Shown here one piece after another: positions 1 to 7,197 of a stretch of DNA of 17,582 bases. Below the pieces are notes generated by a model. The model was not told the DNA's origin and ran no database searches. It was given only the letters and a program-made list of their open reading frames with translations. The translations under genes and the position numbers were made by a program. The stretch spans positions 1-17,582 of the forward strand of contig JANNKX010000302.1 of assembly GCA_031396505.1 (NCBI GenBank), read 5' to 3'. Source of the stretch: JAAFHS01 sp031396505 (GTDB lineage Bacteria > Pseudomonadota > Alphaproteobacteria > Rhodobacterales > Rhodobacteraceae). Each line of letters begins with the position of its first letter. Within the stretch, counting starts at the first letter, position 1.

Positions 1-1
1 C

Positions 2-595
2 GAGGCGGTGTTCATCGACCGCGTGCTGGCCCCCTTGCGCGCCCGCGTGCCGGGCCTGCGCGTGATCATGGAACACATCACCACGTCCCAGGGGGCCGAC
101 TATGCCGCATCGGGAGGGGCGGACCTTGCCGCCACGATCACGACGCATCATCTGTGCATCAACCGCAATCACATACTGGCAGGCGGCATCCGCCCGCATT
201 ACTATTGCCTGCCGGTGGCCAAACGCGAAAGCCACCGACTGGCGCTGCGCGCCGCCGCGACATCGGGCAAGGCGTGCTATTTTCTGGGCACGGATTCCGC
301 CCCGCATGTGGATGCGTTGAAAGAACACGCCTGCGGCTGTGCCGGCTGTTTTACAGCGACGAATACGATGGGCATTCTGGCACAGATGTTCGAAAATGAT
401 GGCGCGCTGGACAGGTTGGAAGGGTTTACGTCCCTTCACGGGGCGGCGTTCTATCGCTTGCCGCAAAATGCCGGGCAATTGCACCTGATCCGCCGCGAGA
501 CCCCCGAAACCTATCCGGACAAAATCCTGACCGAGGTTGGCCCGGTCACCGTGTTCAACCCCGGCTTTGATGTGCATTGGCACGTGCAAGGCTGA
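2..595 (+). CDS. pyrC: Dihydroorotase, C-terminal part (5' end outside window)
   Basis: Dihydroorotase interconverts carbamoyl-aspartate and dihydroorotate in cytosolic pyrimidine synthesis. The reading frame is open from base 2 at the window edge, so the N-terminal HxH metal site is missing. About 197 residues remain of a family that is usually near 345. What is visible matches the E. coli-type (class II) enzyme. MEHITT carries the histidine equivalent to zinc ligand His177 of E. coli. ATITTHHL, NRNHILAGGIRPHYYCLP and GTDSAPH follow, the last holding the catalytic Asp (Asp250 equivalent), and then a CGCAGC segment typical of this subfamily. The gene ends 16 bp before pyrE, so the two are probably co-transcribed as consecutive pathway genes. 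Identification is secure; only the start is unknown. Confidence 0.95.
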   Translation, partial: EAVFIDRVLAPLRARVPGLRVIMEHITTSQGADYAASGGADLAATITTHHLCINRNHILAGGIRPHYYCLPVAKRESHRLALRAAATSGKACYFLGTDSAPHVDALKEHACGCAGCFTATNTMGILAQMFENDGALDRLEGFTSLHGAAFYRLPQNAGQLHLIRRETPETYPDKILTEVGPVTVFNPGFDVHWHVQG

Positions 596-611
596 TCGCA
601 AGGACCATCCG

Positions 612-1292
612 ATGATCCCTTCCGCCTTTCCGCCCGCACCCGAAATCGCGCGTCTGACCGCGCGGATGCTCTTGGACATCAAGGCTGTGCATTTCAACGC
701 GGATACGCCGTTTACACTGGCCTCCGGTCTGCCGTCGCCCACCTATATCGACTGTCGCAAGCTGATATCCTATCCGCGCATCCGGTCGGTACTGATGGAT
801 TTCCTGACCGTCACGGTGATGCGCAATGCGGGGCTGGAGGCGTTTGACAATATCGCGGGCGGCGAGACGGCGGGTATTCCCTTTGCCGCACTCGTGGCCG
901 AACGCATGGCCCTGCCGATGACCTATGTGCGCAAAAAGCCGAAAGGGTACGGACGCAATGCGCGCATCGAAGGGGTCATGACCGAAGGTCAGCGCGTGTT
1001 GCTGGTGGAAGACCTGACCACGGATGGCGGATCAAAGCTGTCTTTTGTGGACGCGATCCGCGAAACCGGGGCCACCTGCGCGCATACGGCGGTGATTTTT
1101 TCCTACGGGATTTTCCCGGAAACCACCCAACGGCTGGCCGATCATGGGGTGGCCCTGCATCACCTGTGCACATGGTGGGACGTGCTGGCCGAGGCGCGCG
1201 CCATGGGCGCGTTTGGTGAGTCGACACTGATGGAAGTGGAAAAGTTTCTGCACGATCCCCGCGCCTGGCAAGATGCGCGAAAGCCCGCGTAA
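612..1292 (+). CDS. pyrE: Orotate phosphoribosyltransferase
   Basis: The 226-residue enzyme joins orotate to PRPP to give OMP, the step before PyrF in UMP synthesis. The PRPP-binding loop is at residues 129-141 (VLLVEDLTTDGGS), and the flexible loop carrying RKKPKGYGRNARIEG lies just before it. Both are hallmarks of OPRTases. The ATG at 612 is chosen because GCAAGGA lies 9-15 bases upstream, the protein length fits the family, and an earlier in-frame ATG at 537 would overlap pyrC by about 60 bases. It follows pyrC by 16 bp, making a pyrCE unit. The next gene, dnaB, is 280 bp away and probably has its own promoter. Confidence 0.96.
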   Translation: MIPSAFPPAPEIARLTARMLLDIKAVHFNADTPFTLASGLPSPTYIDCRKLISYPRIRSVLMDFLTVTVMRNAGLEAFDNIAGGETAGIPFAALVAERMALPMTYVRKKPKGYGRNARIEGVMTEGQRVLLVEDLTTDGGSKLSFVDAIRETGATCAHTAVIFSYGIFPETTQRLADHGVALHHLCTWWDVLAEARAMGAFGESTLMEVEKFLHDPRAWQDARKPA

Positions 1293-1572
1293 CAAAACTG
1301 TCACGGTCGGCTAGATGCCGTCGCGGGCTGCTGTGGGCAGTTTGGGGATAACCCGCAAAGACTGCTGCCCCGAATCGTGGATCGTGCTAGACTAAACCTA
1401 TATATTGCGGCCACGCGTCGCGGTGACCCAAGACACAGGCGTTATACAGGCAGTTATCCACCAACTTGCCCAGATTGCGCAAAGCCGGTGAAGCGCGTAG
1501 CGCAGCAGGTAGGGCGACAGATCCCTCGACGGGTCTGACGGAAAACGAGTTGGCAGGGATTTGGGGCAAGCG
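1293..1572 (+). promoter_or_regulatory. pyrE-dnaB intergenic region with two near-consensus DnaA boxes
   Basis: This 280-bp stretch has no convincing gene. It contains two 8-of-9 matches to the DnaA box TTATCCACA in opposite orientation: TTATCCACC at 1454-1462 on the plus strand, and the complement form TGGGGATAA at 1343-1351. The second box lies inside a loose inverted repeat (GGGCAG 1335-1340 / CTGCCC 1365-1370). An AT-rich TATATT at 1401-1406, between the boxes, could be a -10 element, but no good -35 is seen. The position just upstream of the replicative helicase gene suggests that dnaB transcription starts here and might respond to DnaA. This is inference from motif matches alone. Confidence 0.4.
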
Positions 1573-3072
1573 ATGAATGAAGTGGCAGCGATCCGGGCGA
1601 TTGTTCCGGCACAGATCAATGGCGACGCCGACACGCTGCCCCACAACATCGAGGCTGAACAGCAACTGCTGGGCGCGATCCTGACCAACAATGATGTGTT
1701 CGACCGCATCTCGTCCTTGATCAAGGCGACGCATTTCTATGACCCCGTCCATGCCCGCATCTTCGAGATTGCCTCCGCCCGCATCCAGAAGAATGCGCTG
1801 GCCAGCCCTGTCACGCTGAAGGCGTTTCTGGAGGACGATGCGGGCCTGCGCGAACTGGGCGGGCCAGCCTACCTTGTGCGGCTTGCGGGGGCCGCGATTT
1901 CGGCCTTTGCCGCGCGCGATTATGCGCAGATGCTGTACGACCTTGCGGTGCGGCGCGAATTGATTGGCCTTGGGCGCGACATCACCGCGCGCGCGGCCAA
2001 GGTCGATGTGGACAGTGAGCCGAAAGACCAGATCATCGAGGCCGAACAGCGCCTTTACCAACTGGGCGAACAAGGTGCCACGGAACGCGGATTTCAAAGC
2101 TTTCTCAAGGCAGTAACGGACGCAGTGAATGTCGCCAACGCGGCCTATCAGCGTGATGGCGGGCTTGCGGGCATTTCCACCGGGTTGATGGATCTGGACA
2201 AGAAACTGGGCGGTTTGCACCCGTCTGACTTGCTGATCCTTGCCGGGCGTCCGTCGATGGGGAAAACCTCGCTTGCCACCAACATCGCCTTCAACATCGC
2301 GAAAGCCCATAAAAAGGGCCGTCTGCCCGATGGTAGCGAAGGGTCGGTCGAGGGCGGGGTCGTGGGGTTCTTTTCGTTGGAGATGAGTGCCGAACAGCTC
2401 GCCGCAAGGATCCTGTCAGAGGCATCGGAAGTGCCGTCCGAACAAATCCGGCGCGGCGACATGACCGAAGGCGAGTTTCGCCGCTTTGTCGAGGCGGCCA
2501 AATCCCTTGAAGCCTGCCCCTTGTACATCGACGACACGCCTGCCCTGCCAATATCGCAGGTCGCCGCCCGCGCCCGCCGGTTAAAGCGGACGCATGGGCT
2601 GGACGTGTTGATCGTGGATTACCTGCAACTGCTGAAAGGGTCGTCAAAAGAAAACCGTGTGCAGGAAGTGTCGGAGATTACCCAAGGTCTGAAGGCGATC
2701 GCGAAAGAATTGAACATCCCCGTAATCGCCCTGTCACAGCTTTCGCGTCAGGTGGAATCCCGCGAGGACAAGCGCCCGCAATTGTCAGACTTGCGCGAAT
2801 CCGGGTCAATCGAACAAGACGCGGACGTGGTGATGTTCGTCTACCGCGATGAATACTATAAGGAACGCGAAAAGCCGGGCGATCACGAATTGGAAAAAAT
2901 GGCGCAGTGGCAGGCCATTATGGAACAGGTTCACGGCAAGGCCGAGGTGATCATCGGCAAACAACGCCACGGGCCCATCGGGTCGGTCGAGCTGGCGTTC
3001 GAGGGACGGTTCACCCGGTTCTCCAACCTTGCAAAGCTATGGCAGAGTGGCAGCGCGGACGTGGGGTTCTGA
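1573..3072 (+). CDS. dnaB: Replicative DNA helicase DnaB
   Basis: This 499-residue hexameric 5'-3' helicase unwinds the replication fork and recruits primase. The N-terminal DnaB domain is evident from LPHNIEAEQQLLGAIL. The RecA-like C-terminal domain follows, with Walker A (GRPSMGKTS, residues 225-233), the FFSLEMS segment, Walker B-like LIVDYLQLL, and the C-terminal SQLSRQVESREDKRPQLSDL and GSIEQDADVVMFVYRDEYY blocks. An insert of about 20 residues after Walker A (GRLPDGSEGSVEGG region) makes it longer than the 471-residue E. coli protein; I believe such inserts are common in alphaproteobacteria. The ATG at 1573 is preferred over the in-frame TTG at 1561, with a GGGG stretch 6-10 bases upstream. 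It is followed 70 bp later by alr. Confidence 0.96.
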   Translation: MNEVAAIRAIVPAQINGDADTLPHNIEAEQQLLGAILTNNDVFDRISSLIKATHFYDPVHARIFEIASARIQKNALASPVTLKAFLEDDAGLRELGGPAYLVRLAGAAISAFAARDYAQMLYDLAVRRELIGLGRDITARAAKVDVDSEPKDQIIEAEQRLYQLGEQGATERGFQSFLKAVTDAVNVANAAYQRDGGLAGISTGLMDLDKKLGGLHPSDLLILAGRPSMGKTSLATNIAFNIAKAHKKGRLPDGSEGSVEGGVVGFFSLEMSAEQLAARILSEASEVPSEQIRRGDMTEGEFRRFVEAAKSLEACPLYIDDTPALPISQVAARARRLKRTHGLDVLIVDYLQLLKGSSKENRVQEVSEITQGLKAIAKELNIPVIALSQLSRQVESREDKRPQLSDLRESGSIEQDADVVMFVYRDEYYKEREKPGDHELEKMAQWQAIMEQVHGKAEVIIGKQRHGPIGSVELAFEGRFTRFSNLAKLWQSGSADVGF

Positions 3073-3142
3073 TCCACATCGCAATCGCGCCGCATGGCGA
3101 AATGTCCTTGACCCCGCGCCAATCACCTGCATGAAAGGCGCC

Positions 3143-4192
3143 ATGGCCACCGGAACCCTGAGTATTGATCTGAACGCAATCGTCGCCAACTGGCGCGCGC
3201 TTGATCGTCTGTCGGCCCCCGACGTGCAGACGGCGGCGGTGGTCAAGGCCGACGCTTACGGCCTTGGCGCGGGGCGCGTCGTGCGGGCGCTGGCACAGGC
3301 GGGCGCGCGGCGGTTCTTTGTGGCCGTGGCCGAAGAGGGTGCTGCCGTACGCCAGGCCCTTGGTCAGGGGCCACAGATTGCGGTGCTGTCGGGCCATATG
3401 CCCGGCGATACCGAGATGATCCATGATCTTGATCTGACCCCGATGCTGAACTCCATCGATCAGATCACACGGCATCTGGAGGCGCTGCCTGGACAGCCCT
3501 TTGGTGTGCAACTGGATACCGGCATGAACCGCCTTGGGCTGGAACAGGCCGAATGGCAGGCGGTGGCGGCGATTCTGCTTGAGGCCGGGCCGGAACTGGT
3601 GATGTCGCATCTGGCCTGCGCCGATGAACCCGACAGCCCGATGAACGAAGAACAACTGGCGGCGTTTCGCACGATGACGGATGGCATCGGCGTGCCCCGG
3701 TCGCTGGCGGCGACAGGCGGCATTCTGCTTGGCCCCGAATACCACTTTGATCTGACCCGCCCCGGCGTTGGCCTGTACGGCGGTCGCCCGTTCGAGGCGG
3801 CGTCGCGCGTTGTGACCGTATACCTGCCGATCATCCAGACCCGCGATGTGGGCGCAGGCGAGGCTGTCGGCTATGCCGCATCCTGGATCGCCGAAGGCCC
3901 CGCCATGATTGCCACACTTAGTGGCGGTTACGCCGACGGTCTGTTGCGCACGCTGTCGAATGCGTCTGTGCTGTGGGATGGCAACACGCCCTGCCCGCTG
4001 GTGGGCCGCGTGTCGATGGACCTGATCACCGCCGACATTTCGCATCTGCCAGACGTGCCGCGCAGCCTTGATATCATCGGGCCGCATCAGACGGTGGATG
4101 ATCTGGCCGACGCTGCGGGCACAATCGGATATGAGGTGCTGACGTCGCTGGGTGCGCGCTATGTCCGCCGCTATATCGAGGGCGGCGCATGA
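3143..4192 (+). CDS. alr: Alanine racemase
   Basis: This cytosolic PLP enzyme converts L- to D-alanine for peptidoglycan. With the start at 3143 it is 349 residues long, close to the family norm of about 350-380. The PLP lysine is Lys35 in AVVKADAYGLG. The catalytic tyrosine on the opposite face is Tyr244 in GEAVGYAASW. The fold III segments GVQLDTGMNRLG, HLACAD, RPGVGLYGG and the conserved RVSMDLI are all present. The ATG at 3143 has AAAGG at 3133-3137 in good spacing. The alternative ATG at 3131 has no visible ribosome site, and an open frame continues upstream into dnaB. The stop codon overlaps the mlaE start by four bases (ATGA), implying translational coupling with the transporter genes. 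Confidence 0.94.
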   Translation: MATGTLSIDLNAIVANWRALDRLSAPDVQTAAVVKADAYGLGAGRVVRALAQAGARRFFVAVAEEGAAVRQALGQGPQIAVLSGHMPGDTEMIHDLDLTPMLNSIDQITRHLEALPGQPFGVQLDTGMNRLGLEQAEWQAVAAILLEAGPELVMSHLACADEPDSPMNEEQLAAFRTMTDGIGVPRSLAATGGILLGPEYHFDLTRPGVGLYGGRPFEAASRVVTVYLPIIQTRDVGAGEAVGYAASWIAEGPAMIATLSGGYADGLLRTLSNASVLWDGNTPCPLVGRVSMDLITADISHLPDVPRSLDIIGPHQTVDDLADAAGTIGYEVLTSLGARYVRRYIEGGA

Positions 4193-4971
4193 CGCCCGCT
4201 GGTGTGCTTGCCGGGATTGGCCGCCCCGTCACCACGGCGCTGGCAAGCCTTGGCCGCATCGCGATCTATGCCGCCCAAGCCATCGGCCACGTGTTCCGCC
4301 CACCGTTCTACCCGCGTGAGTTTCTGACCGCGCTGCTGCAGGTGGGCTGGCTGTCGCTACCCGTCGTCGGCATGACCGCGCTGTTTACCGGCGGCGCGTT
4401 GGCCTTGCAAATCTATGCAGGTGGGCAGCGGTTTTCGGCTGAGGCGGTGGTGCCCCAGATCGTTGCCATCGGCATGGTGCGCGAACTTGGCCCCGTCCTC
4501 GTGGGCCTGATGATCGCCGCGCGCGTCACATCGTCGATCGCCGCCGAGATTGCCACGATGAAGGTCACCGAACAGATCGACGCGCTGGTGACCCTGTCCA
4601 CCAACCCGATGAAATATCTCACAGTGCCGCGCGTGCTGGCAGGGGTTTTGTGCGTGCCCATCCTTGTGGGCATCGGCGACATCATCGGCATCATGGGTGG
4701 CTTTACCGTCGCCACCGGGCAGTTGGGGTTCAACCGCGCGACCTATATCAAGAACACGGTGGATTTTCTGGAGGCGTCAGACATCATCACCTCGCTGATC
4801 AAGGGGGCCGTCTTCGGCTTTATCGCCACCACCATCGGCTGCCTTTATGGCATGCAATCGGGGCGCGGCGCGCAAGGCGTGGGGGCGGCCACCAAAAACG
4901 CGGTGGCGACGGCGGCGATCCTGATACTGGCTGCGAATTTCATCCTGACTTCCGTGATGTTCGGCCAATGA
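4189..4971 (+). CDS. mlaE: MlaE-family lipid ABC transporter permease
   Basis: This 260-residue inner-membrane permease belongs to the MlaE/YrbE family, which moves phospholipids (or similar lipids) between inner membrane and periplasm as part of an MCE-type ABC system. The diagnostic block runs from AVVPQIVAIGMVRELGPVL through MIAARVTSSIAAEIATM, TEQIDAL and NPMKYLTVPRVLAG. Five or so hydrophobic segments follow an amphipathic N-terminus. It overlaps alr by four bases upstream and the ATPase by four bases downstream (ATGA at 4968-4971), so permease and ATPase should be made together. No MCE-domain (MlaD) gene follows in this window. The family call is firm; the substrate is inferred from family knowledge. 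Confidence 0.92.
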   Translation: MTPAGVLAGIGRPVTTALASLGRIAIYAAQAIGHVFRPPFYPREFLTALLQVGWLSLPVVGMTALFTGGALALQIYAGGQRFSAEAVVPQIVAIGMVRELGPVLVGLMIAARVTSSIAAEIATMKVTEQIDALVTLSTNPMKYLTVPRVLAGVLCVPILVGIGDIIGIMGGFTVATGQLGFNRATYIKNTVDFLEASDIITSLIKGAVFGFIATTIGCLYGMQSGRGAQGVGAATKNAVATAAILILAANFILTSVMFGQ

Positions 4972-5714
4972 TCGAACTGCATGACGTTTACAAATCCTTT
5001 GGTGCAAACAAGGTCTTGCAGGGCGTCAACCTGACAATTGCCAAGGGATCATCGATGGTCATCATTGGCGGATCGGGGACGGGGAAATCCGTGCTGCTGA
5101 AATGCATCCTTGGCCTTGTGAAACACGATAAAGGCATCATCACGCTGGACGGGCTGGATGTGGCCCGCGCCGAACGTGATCCGTTTCTAGCCCGTTTCGG
5201 CATGCTGTTTCAGGGTGGCGCGCTGTTTGATTCGCTGAAAGTCTGGGAAAACGTCGCCTTCCGCCTGATGCGTGGCGCGGGCAAGCTGCCAAAGGATCAG
5301 GCCCGCACCATCGCCATCGAAAAGCTGCGCCGCGTCGGGCTGACGCCTGCAGTCGCCGACATGTTCCCCGCCGAATTGTCGGGCGGCATGCAGAAACGCG
5401 TGGGGCTGGCGCGGGCCATCGCCGCCGAGCCTGAGATCATCTTTTTTGACGAGCCGACCACCGGCCTTGACCCGATCATGGCGGGCGTCATCAACGACCT
5501 GATCCGCGAAATCGTCGTCGAAATGGGTGCCACCGCGATGACGATCACCCATGACATGACATCAGTGCGCGCCATCGCTGATTCTGTCGCGATGCTGCAC
5601 CGGGGGGTGATCCAGTGGACAGGCCCGGTGGGAGCGCTCGATTCTGCCCCCGACCCTTATGTGCAGCAGTTCATCCATGGCCGCGCCGATGGGCCGATTG
5701 AGGCTGTGCGTTGA
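4968..5714 (+). CDS. mlaF: MlaF-family lipid ABC transporter ATPase
   Basis: This 248-residue cytoplasmic nucleotide-binding subunit pairs with the MlaE permease. All ABC motifs are in order: Walker A GGSGTGKS (residues 34-41), Q-loop in MLFQGGALFDSL, signature LSGGMQ (137-142), Walker B IIFFDEP with Asp161 and catalytic Glu162, D-loop TGLDPI, and H-loop ITHD. QGGALFDSL is characteristic of the MlaF/Mkl subfamily. The start is the ATG at 4968, which overlaps the mlaE stop. A much longer open frame runs upstream from 4650, but it lies inside mlaE in another phase and has no ABC similarity, so it is not part of the gene. About 180 bp separates it from the next gene. Confidence 0.94.
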   Translation: MIELHDVYKSFGANKVLQGVNLTIAKGSSMVIIGGSGTGKSVLLKCILGLVKHDKGIITLDGLDVARAERDPFLARFGMLFQGGALFDSLKVWENVAFRLMRGAGKLPKDQARTIAIEKLRRVGLTPAVADMFPAELSGGMQKRVGLARAIAAEPEIIFFDEPTTGLDPIMAGVINDLIREIVVEMGATAMTITHDMTSVRAIADSVAMLHRGVIQWTGPVGALDSAPDPYVQQFIHGRADGPIEAVR

Positions 5715-5746
5715 CCCGTTTCGCCTAAGGGTTGTGCGCGCGTTTC

Positions 5747-5764
5747 GGGATTGGAAACAATCCC
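5747..5764 (+). terminator. Small GAAA-loop hairpin after mlaF
   Basis: GGGATTG (5747-5753) and CAATCCC (5758-5764) form a perfect 7-bp stem closed by a GAAA tetraloop, 33 bp after the mlaF stop. No T-run follows, so it is either a weak or Rho-assisted terminator or an RNA-stabilising end structure. The remainder of the 180-bp gap to 5894 is more A-rich around 5794-5822 and probably holds the promoter of the next gene, but no clear -35/-10 pair can be named. Confidence 0.4.
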
Positions 5765-5894
5765 ATGGTCTACCCGCAAATTGCTGATTGCGTTGCGGAA
5801 AAATCCAAAAAACTCTTTGCAATAGGGCCGGAATTGCCCTTCCTTGGCACGAAGGTCGCACAAGGCGGTCCGTCGCGGATGGGGGTCCGGGATC

Positions 5895-6656
5895 ATGTTG
5901 CGTGAACGATTTGCAGTGTTGCGACAGGTGCAGGGCACGGCACAGGATCTTGCCCAAGGGGTGATCGTGGCGTTGGCGGTGGCCTTGGCCGGGGCAAGCC
6001 TTGCAGCGGCGTTCGGGGCGCTGCCATGGCCGGACCTGACACTCCGGTTTGGCGCGTCAGTCCTGCCCAGCGCCGGTATGTGGGCGCAACTCGCCCTCAC
6101 GCTGGTGTTTGTGTTGCTGTGCTTTTTCCTGCCCGCAAACTTGCGTATGGCAAGGTTGGAACGGTCGCACCGCAGTTTCCAGATGGGGATGGAGGATGTC
6201 GCCCGCGCCTACCGGATGGCCCATGCCGCCGATCGTGCGGGGGTATTCGCGCTATCGGGCGAATTTGACAGCATGCGCGCGCGGATGGACCAGATGCGCA
6301 AACATCCCGATCTGTCGATGCTGGAACCCGAACTGTTGCAGATGGCCGCCCAGATGAGCTTTGAGACGCGCGAATTGGCCCGCGCCTATTCTGATGACAA
6401 GGTGGCGCGTGCCAAGATTTTCCTGAAACAGCGCCAGGAAGAGGTGCAGACGCTGACAGACCGCATCAAGATTGCGCGCGGCACCTGTGACCAATTGCGC
6501 CGCTGGCTGACGGATGTCGAGGCGGAAGAGCGGATCGCGCAAGTACAGATGCGCAGGCTGGAGGCCGATCTCCGCGATATCCTTCCCAGCCTTGGCCTTG
6601 ATCTGTCAGAAAAATCCGATCAGAACGTCGTGGCCCTGCCGAAACCCGCGAAATAG
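5895..6656 (+). CDS. Two-helix membrane protein with long C-terminal coiled coil, function unknown
   Basis: This 253-residue protein is not one I can assign to a characterised family. Two hydrophobic helices are visible at about residues 20-42 and 57-78. A charged, mostly helical cytoplasmic part follows, with a strong coiled-coil region at roughly 165-236 rich in Gln, Glu and Arg (LKQRQEEVQTLTDRI onward). The short tail ends VVALPKPAK. I recall that similar proteins in Rhodobacteraceae genomes are sometimes labelled 'DNA repair protein', but nothing in the sequence supports enzymatic activity. The ATG at 5895 starts the conserved-looking MLRERFAVLRQ. An in-frame ATG at 5844 would add a basic leader with no better ribosome site. 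It lies between the lipid ABC genes and a PqiA-like gene, so a role in envelope lipid transport is possible but only inferred. Confidence 0.75.
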   Translation: MLRERFAVLRQVQGTAQDLAQGVIVALAVALAGASLAAAFGALPWPDLTLRFGASVLPSAGMWAQLALTLVFVLLCFFLPANLRMARLERSHRSFQMGMEDVARAYRMAHAADRAGVFALSGEFDSMRARMDQMRKHPDLSMLEPELLQMAAQMSFETRELARAYSDDKVARAKIFLKQRQEEVQTLTDRIKIARGTCDQLRRWLTDVEAEERIAQVQMRRLEADLRDILPSLGLDLSEKSDQNVVALPKPAK

Positions 6657-6722
6657 TCCCCCTTGTGCAATGGCGCTGTCCTGTGTCACCCCAACCGGTG
6701 GATACAGCGAGGGCTTTGCGCC

Positions 6723-7166
6723 ATGACCAACCTGACAAAGGCACTTAATCTGGCGCTGCTGGTGCTGTTCCCGATTGCCTGGTTTGCGCCCCTGCTGCGC
6801 GCAGGCCTTCTGCCGCTGTTCGGGCTGGACGAAATTTCGGTCATCACCGGGTTGCAATCCCTGTGGGAAAGTGACGTGTTTCTTGCCCTGCTGGTGACCG
6901 TCATGGCAATTTTCGCGCCGTGGATGAAAACCATCGGCCTTGCGCTGTTGCATTTCCGCCTACTGTCGCCCCGCGTGCTGCCCGCGCTGAACATCCTTGG
7001 CAAGTTGGCCATGGCGGATGTGTTTCTGATCGCGCTTTATATCGTGGTGGTGAAAGGCGTCGGCATGGCCACGGTCGAGGTCGCATGGGGGCTTTACCTG
7101 TTTACGGCCTGCATCCTTGCCTCGCTGTGGGTGTCCTACATCGCCGGCAAAAAGACCAAGCCTTGA
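6723..7166 (+). CDS. PqiA-like (paraquat-inducible protein A family) integral membrane protein
   Basis: This 147-residue protein has about four transmembrane segments (roughly residues 8-28, 46-70, 88-112 and 118-140). The segment PALNILGKLAMADVFLIALYIVVVKG closely follows the pattern of one PqiA domain (helix, GKW-like motif, D-V-F, helix). E. coli PqiA has two such domains plus zinc-binding cysteines; this protein has one domain and no CxxC pairs. PqiA proteins work with MCE-domain partners (PqiB) at the inner membrane in lipid trafficking, which fits the nearby mlaEF. The ATG at 6723 is chosen because it opens the hydrophobic protein; an in-frame ATG at 6663 would add 20 uncharacteristic residues. 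It ends 31 bp before radA. Confidence 0.75.
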   Translation: MTNLTKALNLALLVLFPIAWFAPLLRAGLLPLFGLDEISVITGLQSLWESDVFLALLVTVMAIFAPWMKTIGLALLHFRLLSPRVLPALNILGKLAMADVFLIALYIVVVKGVGMATVEVAWGLYLFTACILASLWVSYIAGKKTKP

Positions 7167-7197
7167 TGCCTGTCACGACTTCGGGCATCAACGCCGC

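Noticed and set aside
1387..2310. 307-aa minus-strand open frame over the start of dnaB
   Set aside because: It lies antisense to clearly conserved DnaB sequence, its composition is that of a GC-rich shadow frame (His/Arg/Gly/Gln rich), and it matches no family.
3011..4087. 358-aa minus-strand open frame over alr
   Set aside because: It is antisense to the full alanine racemase with all catalytic motifs; the long frame is a GC-bias artefact.
4650..4967. N-terminal extension of the MlaF frame by 106 residues
   Set aside because: It overlaps mlaE in another phase, reads as His/Arg-rich shadow sequence, and ABC homology begins exactly at the ATG at 4968.
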